From: Stenotrophomonas raiganjensis (SeqCode)
Lineage (GTDB): Bacteria > Pseudomonadota > Gammaproteobacteria > Xanthomonadales > Xanthomonadaceae
NCBI RefSeq assembly: GCF_030658505.1
Contig: NZ_JAUTXR010000118.1
Span: 1-64,000 of the forward strand
Length of the DNA: 64,000 nucleotides
Reading direction: 5' to 3'
The position numbers were made by a program, and so were the translations under genes. Positions 56,732 to 64,000 of this stretch are shown one piece after another. The notes under the pieces are model-generated. The model did not search any database and had not been told where the DNA came from. It saw only the letters and a program-made list of their open reading frames with translations. Within the stretch, counting starts at the first letter, position 1. Every line of letters begins with the position of its first letter.

Positions 56732-56857
56732 GGCTGTTTCCGGATAGGGGGCCGGCACGCCGGCATACGTCGCAGATTCTAGCTCCAACGCTTGCCTTGC
56801 GCCCCGGTTTCTGGACTATAGTGCGCGGACCTGTTGGGGAATCAGGGCTTCACACCT
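56732..56857. promoter_or_regulatory. Divergent promoter region between def and the LysM gene
   Basis: A plausible plus-strand -10 (TATAGT, 56817-56822) with a weak TTGCCT upstream at 19-bp spacing would place transcription start about 30 bp before the LysM ATG. The def promoter must be in the same 126 bp on the other strand; no clear boxes were seen there. Confidence 0.4.
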
Positions 56858-57991
56858 ATGTTGCTTCGTTTTCGTACGGTCGTCGCCGCGGCGATGCTGA
56901 CCGTGGCTGCCTATGCTACCGCCGTGGAAGTGAATGGCGGGCACCCGGACACCTATGTGGTCCGAAAAGGGGATACGTTGTGGGACATCGCCGCACGTTT
57001 CCTGCAGAAGCCGTGGCTGTGGCCGGAGATCTGGCAGGCCAATCCGCAGATCGCCAACCCACACCTCATCTATCCCGGTGACGTGCTCAGCCTGGCCTAT
57101 CTGGACCGGGTGACCGTGGCGGCCCAGCCTGGCCCGCGCCAGGAAGCCCCGATCGACGCCATTCCGCTGGCCCAGGTCGAGCCGTTCCTGAAGCAGCTGA
57201 GCGTTGTCGACAGCATCAAGCAGCTGCCCTACGTGGTCGGCCTGGAGGACAGCCGCCTGCGTGCGTCCGGCGGCGATACCGTCTACGTGCGCCTGGCCGA
57301 GGCCCAGGTCGGCCAGCGCTGGGCCGTGGTCCGGCCGACCGTGCGCTATGCCCAACCCAAGCCGACCGAGGACCTGACCGCCAATGGCGACGTCACCCCG
57401 GGCAGCGGCAACCTGTGGAAGGCCTACAACGCGCCCAACGCGCGCCGTGGCGTGCTCGGCTACGAGCTGGCCCAGGTCGCCACCGGCACCATCACCCGGA
57501 TCGCCGGCGGCAAGGTCGAGGCATCCACGCTGGTGCTGGACAAGAACGTCGGCGGCCGCGAAGTGCGCGCCGGCGACCGCCTGGTGCCGGTAGAGGCCAG
57601 GCCCTACGACCTGCAGTTCGTACCCCATGTGCCCGCCGCGGGTGTCGAGGGCGTGGACGTGCGCGTGCTGGCGGTCACCGACATGTTCACCGCCGGTGGC
57701 CCGCGCGACGTGATCGCAATCTCGGCCGGCCGTGCCCAGGGCGTGGACAACGGCACCGTGTTCTCGTTGTGGCGACCGGGCCGCCATGTGGCGCACCGCA
57801 TGAAGTACCCGACCTCCTCGCGCATGGACGACGCGCTCGGCACCGGGGCTGGCCGGGTCTCGCTGCCGGACGAGTATGCCGCGCACGCGATGGTGTTCCG
57901 CACCTTCGACAACGTCAGCTACGCGCTGGTGATGCAGGGCGTGAAGCCGGTACGCGTGGGCTACAACGCCCTGCATCCGGACGCGAAGTAG
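56858..57991 (+). CDS. Secreted LysM-domain protein
   Basis: The 377-residue protein has a signal peptide (about residues 1-22) and an N-terminal LysM domain (TYVVRKGDTLWDIAARFLQKPWLWPEIWQANPQIANPHLIYPGDVLSL, 32-80), which binds peptidoglycan. A long C-terminal part (YVRLAEAQVGQRWAVVRP, then repeated beta-rich segments such as DVIAISAGRAQGVDNGTVFSLWRPG) has no recognised domain. In many Gammaproteobacteria this gene lies between def and dprA exactly as here. The stop codon TAG is supplied by the head of a SMAG-type repeat. Confidence 0.9.
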   Translation: MLLRFRTVVAAAMLTVAAYATAVEVNGGHPDTYVVRKGDTLWDIAARFLQKPWLWPEIWQANPQIANPHLIYPGDVLSLAYLDRVTVAAQPGPRQEAPIDAIPLAQVEPFLKQLSVVDSIKQLPYVVGLEDSRLRASGGDTVYVRLAEAQVGQRWAVVRPTVRYAQPKPTEDLTANGDVTPGSGNLWKAYNAPNARRGVLGYELAQVATGTITRIAGGKVEASTLVLDKNVGGREVRAGDRLVPVEARPYDLQFVPHVPAAGVEGVDVRVLAVTDMFTAGGPRDVIAISAGRAQGVDNGTVFSLWRPGRHVAHRMKYPTSSRMDDALGTGAGRVSLPDEYAAHAMVFRTFDNVSYALVMQGVKPVRVGYNALHPDAK

Positions 57992-58014
57992 AGTCGACGG
58001 GCAGTCGACTCTGC
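57988..58014. repeat. SMAG-type palindrome overlapping the LysM gene stop codon
   Basis: GTAGAGTCGAC-GGGCA-GTCGACTCTGC: GTAG head plus a perfect 9-bp stem (57990-57998/58004-58012). The TAG of the head (57989-57991) is the stop codon of the LysM gene, so the element's insertion or spread defined the protein's C-terminus. Confidence 0.75.
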
Positions 58015-58039
58015 AGCGGCCGGCTCCGGGAAAACCTGA

Positions 58040-58086
58040 CAATCACATGCGAAGGCGCCCTAGGGCGCCTTTGTTGCATGTGATTG
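58040..58086. terminator. Long two-part hairpin just upstream of dprA
   Basis: The outer arms CAATCACATGC (58040-58050) and GCATGTGATTG (58076-58086) are perfectly complementary. Inside them is a perfect 20-bp palindrome AAGGCGCCCTAGGGCGCCTT (58052-58071) followed by TGTT. It probably ends the LysM transcript. It finishes 10 bp before the dprA start, so it would sit in, or directly before, the dprA 5' leader. Confidence 0.72.
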
Positions 58087-58096
58087 ATAGTGGGGA

Positions 58097-59224
58097 ATGA
58101 CCAAGCAAGCTGATGAGGCGCTGCTGCGCCTGGTGATGGCAGGCGGTGCGCTGGCGCCGCGACGGGCGCTGCTGCAGAGCGCCGGTAGTGCACAGGCTGC
58201 CATCGCCCAGGGCGTAGCAAACTGGCGCGCGCAGGGATGCACGCCGGAGCAGTGCGCTGCACTGGAGCGCACTGATGCCCGCACATCGGCGGCCGCATGG
58301 CGCTGGCTGGAAGACGACAACCACCATCTGCTGGCCTTCACCGACCCCGCTTTCCCCCCACCCCTGCTGGAAGTGCCCAACCCACCGCTGGCGCTGTTCG
58401 TCGCCGGTGATCCAAGCCAGGCCTGGCGCCCGTCGGTGGCGCTGGTCGGCAGCCGCTCACCGACGCCAGGTGGGCGGGCACTGGCCGCCCGCTTTGCCAG
58501 CTGTTTCGTCGAAGCCGGGCTGGCCGTGACCAGTGGGCTGGCCGCAGGCATCGACGCAGCGGCCCACCTGGCTGCGCTGGAGGCCGGCGGAAGCACGGTG
58601 GCGGTGATCGGCACCGGCCCGGACCGCGCCTATCCGGACAGCCATGCCCGCCTGCAGGCCCGGATCGCCGCCGACGGCGCGGTGCTCAGCGAGTACCTGC
58701 CCGGCACTGCGGCCCGCCCCGGCCACTTCCCTGCCCGCAACCGGCTGGTTGCGGGGCTGGCCCTGGCCACGGTGGTGGTCGAGGCGGCCCAGCGCTCGGG
58801 CGCGTTGATCACGGCACGCCTGGCGGCCGAAGCCGGTCGTGAGGTCTGTGCCCTGCCCGGCTCCGTGCTCAACCCACGCGCCGCGGGCTGTCATCGGCTG
58901 ATCCGTGAAGGCGCCGCGCTGGTCGAGCGTCCCGAGGAGGTGCTGGAACTACTGGCCCCGGCCCTTCGCCAGCAGCTGCCGGGCTTGCAATCACGGCTGG
59001 CCACCCCCACTGAACAGGCACCGCCGGCGCTCCTGCCGGCGTGTTGGGCCAACGACCCTGACTACCAGTGCTTGTGGCAGGCCCTGGACCACAACCCAAG
59101 CGGTATGGATTCACTGATCACGCGCTGCGGATTGACGGCGCCCCAGGTGTCCTCCATGCTGCTGGCCATGGAACTGGCGGGAATCGTGGTGTGCGTACAC
59201 GGCCGCTACTGTCGAACTCCCTAG
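58097..59224 (+). CDS. dprA: DNA-processing protein DprA (Smf)
   Basis: The 375-residue Rossmann protein delivers incoming single-stranded DNA to RecA in natural transformation. It has an N-terminal SAM-like region, then [62 protein letters not shown] and [22 protein letters not shown], followed by a C-terminal winged helix ([40 protein letters not shown]). It is followed by smg and topA, the usual order. The ribosome site is weak and the upstream 10 bp abut a long palindrome. Confidence 0.96.
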   Translation: MTKQADEALLRLVMAGGALAPRRALLQSAGSAQAAIAQGVANWRAQGCTPEQCAALERTDARTSAAAWRWLEDDNHHLLAFTDPAFPPPLLEVPNPPLALFVAGDPSQAWRPSVALVGSRSPTPGGRALAARFASCFVEAGLAVTSGLAAGIDAAAHLAALEAGGSTVAVIGTGPDRAYPDSHARLQARIAADGAVLSEYLPGTAARPGHFPARNRLVAGLALATVVVEAAQRSGALITARLAAEAGREVCALPGSVLNPRAAGCHRLIREGAALVERPEEVLELLAPALRQQLPGLQSRLATPTEQAPPALLPACWANDPDYQCLWQALDHNPSGMDSLITRCGLTAPQVSSMLLAMELAGIVVCVHGRYCRTP

Positions 59225-59267
59225 TTTCTTCACCTCCACAGCGTCGCGCGACGCAGGCCGAGGGGCA

Positions 59268-59741
59268 ATGAAAGAGAGCATCCTGGACGTACTGCTGTAC
59301 CTGTTTGAACACTATTTCAGCGAAGACGCGGACCTGATCCGTGACCGCGATTCGCTCCAGAACGGCCTGATCCAGGCCGGTTTCAGCCCAACCGAGATCA
59401 ACAAGGCATTCGACTGGCTCGATGCCCTGGCCGCGCAGCGGCCGAGCGTGGCCCAGGCAAGGGTCGATGGCCCCGTGCGCGTCTACCACGGCCCCGAGCT
59501 GGACAAGCTGGACGTGGAATGCCGCGGCTTCCTGCTGTACCTGGAACAGCACGGCATCCTCGATGCCGACCAGCGCGAGCTGGTGCTGGACCGGGCGATG
59601 GCCCTGGACCAGGACGAACTGGACCTGGACGACCTGAAGTGGGTCGTGCTGATGGTGCTGTTCAACCAGCCCGGCTCCGAAGCGGCCTATGCCTGGATGG
59701 AGACGCAGATGTTCATGGACGAGCCAGAACCCCTGCACTGA
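59268..59741 (+). CDS. smg: Smg family protein (DUF494)
   Basis: The 157-residue acidic protein matches the Smg/DUF494 family: [17 protein letters not shown] at the start, [21 protein letters not shown], and the long acidic C-terminal helices ([40 protein letters not shown]). GAGGGGC precedes the ATG. The family lies next to dprA in many Gammaproteobacteria. Its function is unknown; a link to DNA uptake or ribosome assembly has been suggested in other bacteria only by context. Confidence 0.92.
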   Translation: MKESILDVLLYLFEHYFSEDADLIRDRDSLQNGLIQAGFSPTEINKAFDWLDALAAQRPSVAQARVDGPVRVYHGPELDKLDVECRGFLLYLEQHGILDADQRELVLDRAMALDQDELDLDDLKWVVLMVLFNQPGSEAAYAWMETQMFMDEPEPLH

Positions 59742-59780
59742 CCGTACACTTGGGGGCATAGCGCATTCAGGAGCGTCCCC

Positions 59781-60539
59781 GTGAGCGAGTGGTTCCATGC
59801 AGAAGGCAACCGGCAGCAGGGTCCGCTGCCGGCGGAACAGTTGGTCGAGTTGTTCCGCAACAACCAGATCTCCCTGGACACCCTGGTCTGGCGCGACGGC
59901 CTGCCGCAATGGCAGCCGTTGCGCACCGTCGTCGACGAACTCGGCCTGATCGTACCCGCGCTCGACGCTCCCGCAGCGCCAGCCGAACAGGCACCCGAAC
60001 CGGAACCGCTGGCCCCGCCTCCGCCGCAGCCGCCGGTGCTGCCGCCGTCCACGCCCTATGCCACCACTCCGTCGGCCGGCGTGCTGCCCCCACCGAAGAA
60101 GAAACTGTCGGGCTGCGCCCTCACCGCGATCATCGCGGGTGGCTTGCTGCTGGTGCTGGTGCCGATCCTGGCCATCCTGGCCGCCATTGCGCTGCCGGCC
60201 TACAAGGACTACACCGTGCGCGCCCAGGTCTCCACCGCGGTGAATGCCCTGCAGCCGCTGAAGGAACAGGTGCAGCATTTCGCCGATGACGAAGGCCGCT
60301 GCCCGGGCGCCAACGATGCTGGCTTCCCCGCCCCGGGCGACTTCACCCAGGCTGGCCTGTCGGCGGTGAACATCGGCCGCTTCAACAACGGCCACTGCGG
60401 CATCGAGGCCACCCTGGCCGCACCCGGCAAGAAGCTGGATGGCGACCTGCTGTGGCTGGAATACGACCGCGACAGCGGCCGCTGGGAATGCAGCGGCGAA
60501 AGCGACGACAAGTACCTGCCGCCGTCGTGCCGCGGCTGA
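59781..60539 (+). CDS. GYF_2-domain fused to a pilin-like membrane protein
   Basis: The 252-residue protein has an N-terminal GYF_2 (DUF4339) domain (EWFHAEGNRQQGPLPAEQLVELFRNNQISLDTLVWRDGLPQWQPL), a Pro/Ala-rich linker (75-105), then KKKLSGCALTAIIAGGLLLVLVPILAILAAIALPAYKDYTVRAQVSTAVNAL. That stretch is the N-terminal helix of type IV pilins but lacks the usual prepilin site. A globular C-terminus with three Cys follows. It starts at GTG 59781 after AGGAGCG. It is paired with a second GYF_2 gene 49 bp downstream. Such proteins may be cytoplasmic-facing adaptors of unknown function. Confidence 0.82.
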   Translation: MSEWFHAEGNRQQGPLPAEQLVELFRNNQISLDTLVWRDGLPQWQPLRTVVDELGLIVPALDAPAAPAEQAPEPEPLAPPPPQPPVLPPSTPYATTPSAGVLPPPKKKLSGCALTAIIAGGLLLVLVPILAILAAIALPAYKDYTVRAQVSTAVNALQPLKEQVQHFADDEGRCPGANDAGFPAPGDFTQAGLSAVNIGRFNNGHCGIEATLAAPGKKLDGDLLWLEYDRDSGRWECSGESDDKYLPPSCRG

Positions 60540-60588
60540 ACCGCGCACACACCGGCACCTCCAAGGAAGACCCAACAGGGAACATGCA

Positions 60589-61521
60589 ATGACTGAGTGG
60601 TATTACGCCGAAGGACAACAACGCCAGGGCCCGCTGCCGGTCCAGGAGATCCGCCAGCGCTTCCAGCGCGGCCAACTGAACCTGGACACCCTGGTCTGGC
60701 GCGAAGGCATGGCGCAGTGGGCTGCGCTGCGCCAGGTGGTCGACGAACTCGGACTGCAGACACTGGCTGACGCCAGCACGGCCACCGCCAGCGGCGGCTT
60801 CGACCTGCGTGGCGACTATGCCGCCATCGACAACGGCACCGCCCCCCTGCCGGGCACCGGCGCCCTCAGCAGCTCGCCCTACAGCGCCCCGGCGGCGCTC
60901 GGCGGCGGCGGCCATGCCCAGCCGGTGATGGGGGGCGAGGTGGTCTACGCCGGCTTCTGGAAGCGCGTAGCGGCCTACATGATCGACTACTTCGTGCTGG
61001 TCATCCCGGGCAGCATCATCGGCGCCATCCTCGGCGTGGTGCTCGGCGCCAGCATGGGCGCGGTGGGCAGCGGCGAATCGGCCATCGAAGTGGTCGCCCA
61101 GCTGTCCAGCGCACTGATCAACTTCGCCATCGGCATGGCGTACTACACCTGGTTCCATGCCTCGAAGGGTGGCGCCACGCTGGGCAAGATGGCGGTCGGC
61201 ATCAAGGTCGTGCGCAGCAATGGCGAACGCCTGACCAAGGGCCGCGCATTTGGTCGCTACTGGGCCATGCTGCTGAGCAGCTTCACCCTCGGCATCGGCT
61301 TCCTGATGGCGGCCTTCACCGAGCGCAAGCAGGGCCTGCACGACATGATCTGCGACACCCTGGTGGTCGACCGCTGGGCCTACACCGACCAGCCGCAGCT
61401 GCAGCGCCGCGAGCTGGGAACGGTCACCGTGCTGGTGCTGGTGCTGACCGGCCTGCTGTCGCTGGTGGGCCTGGCGCTGCTGGTGTTCGCGGTCGGCTTC
61501 ATCGCCAAGATGGCCTCCTGA
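60589..61521 (+). CDS. GYF_2-domain fused to an RDD membrane domain
   Basis: The 310-residue protein begins with the same GYF_2 module as its neighbour (EWYYAEGQQRQGPLPVQEIRQRFQRGQLNLDTLVWREGMAQWAAL), a linker, then an RDD domain (VYAGFWKRVAAYMIDYFVLVIPGSIIGAILG... TLGKMAVGIKVVRSNGERLTKGRAFGRYWAMLL) with several TM segments and a final hydrophobic pair. RDD proteins are thought to be small transporters or sensors. It lies between the pilin-like gene and topA, separated from topA by an intrinsic terminator. Confidence 0.85.
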   Translation: MTEWYYAEGQQRQGPLPVQEIRQRFQRGQLNLDTLVWREGMAQWAALRQVVDELGLQTLADASTATASGGFDLRGDYAAIDNGTAPLPGTGALSSSPYSAPAALGGGGHAQPVMGGEVVYAGFWKRVAAYMIDYFVLVIPGSIIGAILGVVLGASMGAVGSGESAIEVVAQLSSALINFAIGMAYYTWFHASKGGATLGKMAVGIKVVRSNGERLTKGRAFGRYWAMLLSSFTLGIGFLMAAFTERKQGLHDMICDTLVVDRWAYTDQPQLQRRELGTVTVLVLVLTGLLSLVGLALLVFAVGFIAKMAS

Positions 61522-61590
61522 ACGGCCATCCTCACGCCTGGCTGCTTGACAGGGGCTGGCCGGGCGTGATTCCTCTAGCAAGGTGAAACC

Positions 61591-61622
61591 TGAACGCCCG
61601 GCACATTACCGGGCGTTCAGTT
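61591..61622 (+). terminator. Intrinsic terminator upstream of topA
   Basis: TGAACGCCCGG-CACATTA-CCGGGCGTTCA is a perfect 11-bp stem followed by GTTTAT on the plus strand, 70 bp after the RDD gene. It separates the GYF_2 pair from topA, which therefore has its own promoter within about 90 bp. Confidence 0.8.
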
Positions 61623-61714
61623 TATGGATTTGCCCGTGGCCGCTTCACTAATGCGGCCGTTTGCTCCACCCTAGCGGCCCCTTCCCCACGGTTCGCCCCA
61701 CAGACCCTGCTGCC

Positions 61715-64000
61715 ATGCCCAAGCACCTGCTCATCGTCGAATCGCCGGCCAAGGCCAAGACGATCAACAAATACCTCGGCAAGGACTACACTGTCCTGGC
61801 CTCGTATGGGCATGTGCGTGACCTGATTCCGAAGGAAGGCGCAGTCGACCCGGACAACGGGTTCGCCATGCACTACGACGTGATCGACAAGAACGAAAAG
61901 CACGTCGATGCGATCGCCAAGGCCGCCAAGGGCGCCGACGACATCCTGCTGGCGACCGACCCGGACCGCGAGGGTGAGGCGATCAGCTGGCATATCGCCG
62001 AGATCCTGAAGGAACGCGGGCTGGTCAAGGACAAGCCGATGCAGCGCGTGGTGTTCACCGAGATCACCCCGCGCGCCATCAAGGAAGCGATCAGCCAGCC
62101 GCGAGCGATCGCCAGCGACCTGGTCGATGCCCAGCAGGCACGCCGCGCGCTGGACTACCTGGTCGGTTTCAACCTGTCACCGGTGCTGTGGCGCAAGGTC
62201 CAGCGCGGCCTGTCCGCTGGCCGCGTGCAGAGCCCGGCGCTGCGCATGATCGTCGAGCGCGAGGAAGAGATCGAAGCCTTCATCGCCCGCGAGTACTGGT
62301 CGATCGCCGCCGAGTGCGCGCACCCCAGCCAACACTTCAACGCCAAGCTGATCAAGCTGGACGGGCAGAAGTTCGAGCAGTTCACCGTCACCGACGGCGA
62401 CACCGCCGAGGCCGCCCGCCTGCGCATCCAGCAGGCCGCGCAGGGCTCGCTGCACGTCACCGACGTGGCCAGCAAGGAGCGCAAGCGCCGCCCGGCACCG
62501 CCGTTCACCACCTCCACCCTGCAGCAGGAGGCCTCGCGCAAGCTCGGCTTCACCACCCGCAAGACCATGCAGGTGGCGCAGAAGCTGTATGAAGGCGTGG
62601 CGATCGGCGACGAAGGCACCGTCGGCCTGATCTCGTACATGCGTACCGACTCGGTGAACCTGTCGCAGGACGCGCTGGCCGAGATCCGCGACGTGATCGC
62701 CCGCGACTACGGCATCGCGTCGCTGCCGGACCAGCCGAACACTTACCAGACCAAGTCGAAGAACGCCCAGGAAGCGCACGAAGCCGTGCGCCCGACCTCG
62801 GCCCTGCGTACGCCGGCCCAAGTCGCACGCTTCCTCACCGACGACGAGCGCCGCCTGTACGAGCTGATCTGGAAGCGCGCGGTGGCCTGCCAGATGATTC
62901 CTGCCACGCTCAACACCGTCAGCGTCGACCTGTCGGCCGGCAGCGAGCACGTGTTCCGCGCCAGCGGCACCACCGTGGTGGTGCCCGGCTTCCTGGCCGT
63001 CTACGAGGAAGGCAAGGACAACAAGAGCGCCGAGGACGAGGACGAAGGCCGCAAGCTGCCGGCGATGAAGCCCGGCGACCGCGTGCCGCTGGAACGCATC
63101 CTGGCCGAACAGCATTTCACCCAGCCACCGCCGCGCTACACCGAAGCGGCGCTGGTGAAGGCGCTGGAAGAGTACGGCATCGGCCGTCCCTCGACCTACG
63201 CTTCGATCATCCAGACCCTGCTGTTCCGCAAGTATGTGGAAATGGAAGGCCGCAGCTTCCGTCCGTCCGACGTCGGCCGTGCGGTATCCAAGTTCCTGTC
63301 CAGCCATTTCACCCAGTACGTGGACTACGACTTCACCGCCAAGCTTGAGGACGAGCTCGATGCCGTCTCGCGCGGCGAGGAAGAGTGGATCCCGCTGATG
63401 TCGCGCTTCTGGGAACCGTTCAAGGAACTGGTCGAGGACAAGAAGGAATCGGTTGATCGCGCCGAGGCCAGTGGTGCGCGCGAGCTCGGCACCGACCCCA
63501 AGACCGGCAAGCCGGTCAGCGTGCGCCTGGGCCGTTTCGGACCCTATGCCGCCATCGGCAGCACCGCCGAGGACGCCGAGGAGAAGCCGAAGTTCGCCTC
63601 GCTGCGCCCCGGCCAGTCGATGCACACCATCACCCTGGAAGACGCGCTGGAACTGTTCCTGATGCCGCGTGCGCTGGGTGAGGACAAGGGCGAGCCGGTC
63701 AGTGTCGGCATCGGCCGATTCGGCCCGTTCGCCAAGCGCGGCAGCACCTATGCCTCGCTGAAGAAGGAAGACGACCCGTACACCATCGACCTGGCCCGCG
63801 CGGTGTTCCTGATCGAAGAGAAGGAAGAGATCGCGCGCAACCGGATCATCAAGGAGTTCGAGGGCAGCGACATCCAGGTGCTGAACGGCCGCTTCGGCCC
63901 GTACATCAGCGATGGAAAGATGAACGGCAAGATCCCCAAGGATCGCGAGCCGGCCTCGCTGACCCTGGCCGAAGTGCAGCAGTTGATGGAAGAAACCGGC
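61715..64000 (+). CDS. topA: DNA topoisomerase I (partial, first 762 codons)
   Basis: Type IA topoisomerase relaxing negative supercoils. The TOPRIM domain shows VESPAKAKT (E9) and ATDPDREGEAISWH (D82, D84, E86). The active-site tyrosine lies in LISYMRTDS (Y308). The clamp domains follow (AALVKALEEYGIGRPSTYASIIQTL, FTAKLEDELD). C-terminal repeat-like segments with GRFGPY/GRFGPF motifs begin near residue 610. The ATG at 61715 gives MPKHLLIVESP; the frame is open to the window end, so the C-terminus is missing. It follows a terminator. Confidence 0.97.
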   Translation, partial: MPKHLLIVESPAKAKTINKYLGKDYTVLASYGHVRDLIPKEGAVDPDNGFAMHYDVIDKNEKHVDAIAKAAKGADDILLATDPDREGEAISWHIAEILKERGLVKDKPMQRVVFTEITPRAIKEAISQPRAIASDLVDAQQARRALDYLVGFNLSPVLWRKVQRGLSAGRVQSPALRMIVEREEEIEAFIAREYWSIAAECAHPSQHFNAKLIKLDGQKFEQFTVTDGDTAEAARLRIQQAAQGSLHVTDVASKERKRRPAPPFTTSTLQQEASRKLGFTTRKTMQVAQKLYEGVAIGDEGTVGLISYMRTDSVNLSQDALAEIRDVIARDYGIASLPDQPNTYQTKSKNAQEAHEAVRPTSALRTPAQVARFLTDDERRLYELIWKRAVACQMIPATLNTVSVDLSAGSEHVFRASGTTVVVPGFLAVYEEGKDNKSAEDEDEGRKLPAMKPGDRVPLERILAEQHFTQPPPRYTEAALVKALEEYGIGRPSTYASIIQTLLFRKYVEMEGRSFRPSDVGRAVSKFLSSHFTQYVDYDFTAKLEDELDAVSRGEEEWIPLMSRFWEPFKELVEDKKESVDRAEASGARELGTDPKTGKPVSVRLGRFGPYAAIGSTAEDAEEKPKFASLRPGQSMHTITLEDALELFLMPRALGEDKGEPVSVGIGRFGPFAKRGSTYASLKKEDDPYTIDLARAVFLIEEKEEIARNRIIKEFEGSDIQVLNGRFGPYISDGKMNGKIPKDREPASLTLAEVQQLMEETG

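Overview
The window looks like chromosome from a Stenotrophomonas of the S. maltophilia group (Xanthomonadaceae). The reasons are very high GC, GTAG-headed palindromic repeats of the SMAG type (105-176, 48989-49013, 57988-58014), the algZ-algR-hemC order, and the def-fmt-rsmB block divergent from LysM-dprA-smg-topA. This assignment comes from reading the sequence; no search was run. I see no prophage, insertion sequence, CRISPR array or plasmid functions.

Layout. 0-6 kb (minus strand): an alpha/beta hydrolase, the AlgZ/AlgR-type two-component pair and hemC, with a 475-bp composite inverted-repeat block between algR and hemC, then opgH. 6-13 kb: a TonB-dependent receptor, a small ORF, a DUF2628 membrane protein, a large chemoreceptor and an NAD-dependent epimerase. 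13-18.7 kb: an S41 peptidase and a MarR regulator sharing a 50-bp operator region, a secreted DUF4434 protein, an M24-fold protein overlapping a TetR gene, and a KGG stress protein. 18.7-30 kb: three MFS drug pumps with TetR and LysR regulators, a VOC protein, a thioredoxin remnant, a Cys-rich secreted peptide, a LOG-like protein and a subtilisin autotransporter. 30-41.5 kb: a four-helix stress protein, a 36-residue membrane peptide, a second TonB receptor, an orphan winged-helix regulator, an EamA exporter with a divergent AraC regulator, a GST, a DsbB-like protein, an H-NS-type protein, DoxX, a Tat-exported serine hydrolase and a protein with an internal duplication.

41.5-64 kb is mostly core: tRNA-Ile2(CAU), rpoD, dtd, a lipid A acyltransferase, a GTP cyclohydrolase II with a degenerate N-terminal domain, two PH-domain membrane proteins, a group of envelope glycosyltransferases, rsmB-fmt-def, a LysM protein, dprA, smg, two GYF_2-domain membrane proteins and the first 762 codons of topA, which runs off the end.

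How the parts work together. Translation and DNA maintenance are served by def/fmt/rsmB/dtd/tRNA-Ile2 and by topA/dprA/rpoD. The envelope is served by opgH, the LpxL-like acyltransferase, the ArnT-like and other glycosyltransferases, the two TonB receptors and the autotransporter. Local regulator-target pairs with visible operators (MarR/S41, TetR/DHA2, LysR/DHA2) form the accessory part. The most unusual items are the nested repeat block at 1.2-1.5 kb, the possible attenuation leader before a CmlA-like pump, the M24 protein whose metal-ligand positions look substituted, the overlapping divergent start codons at 50.1 kb, the GYF_2 gene pair before topA, and the long palindrome just upstream of dprA.
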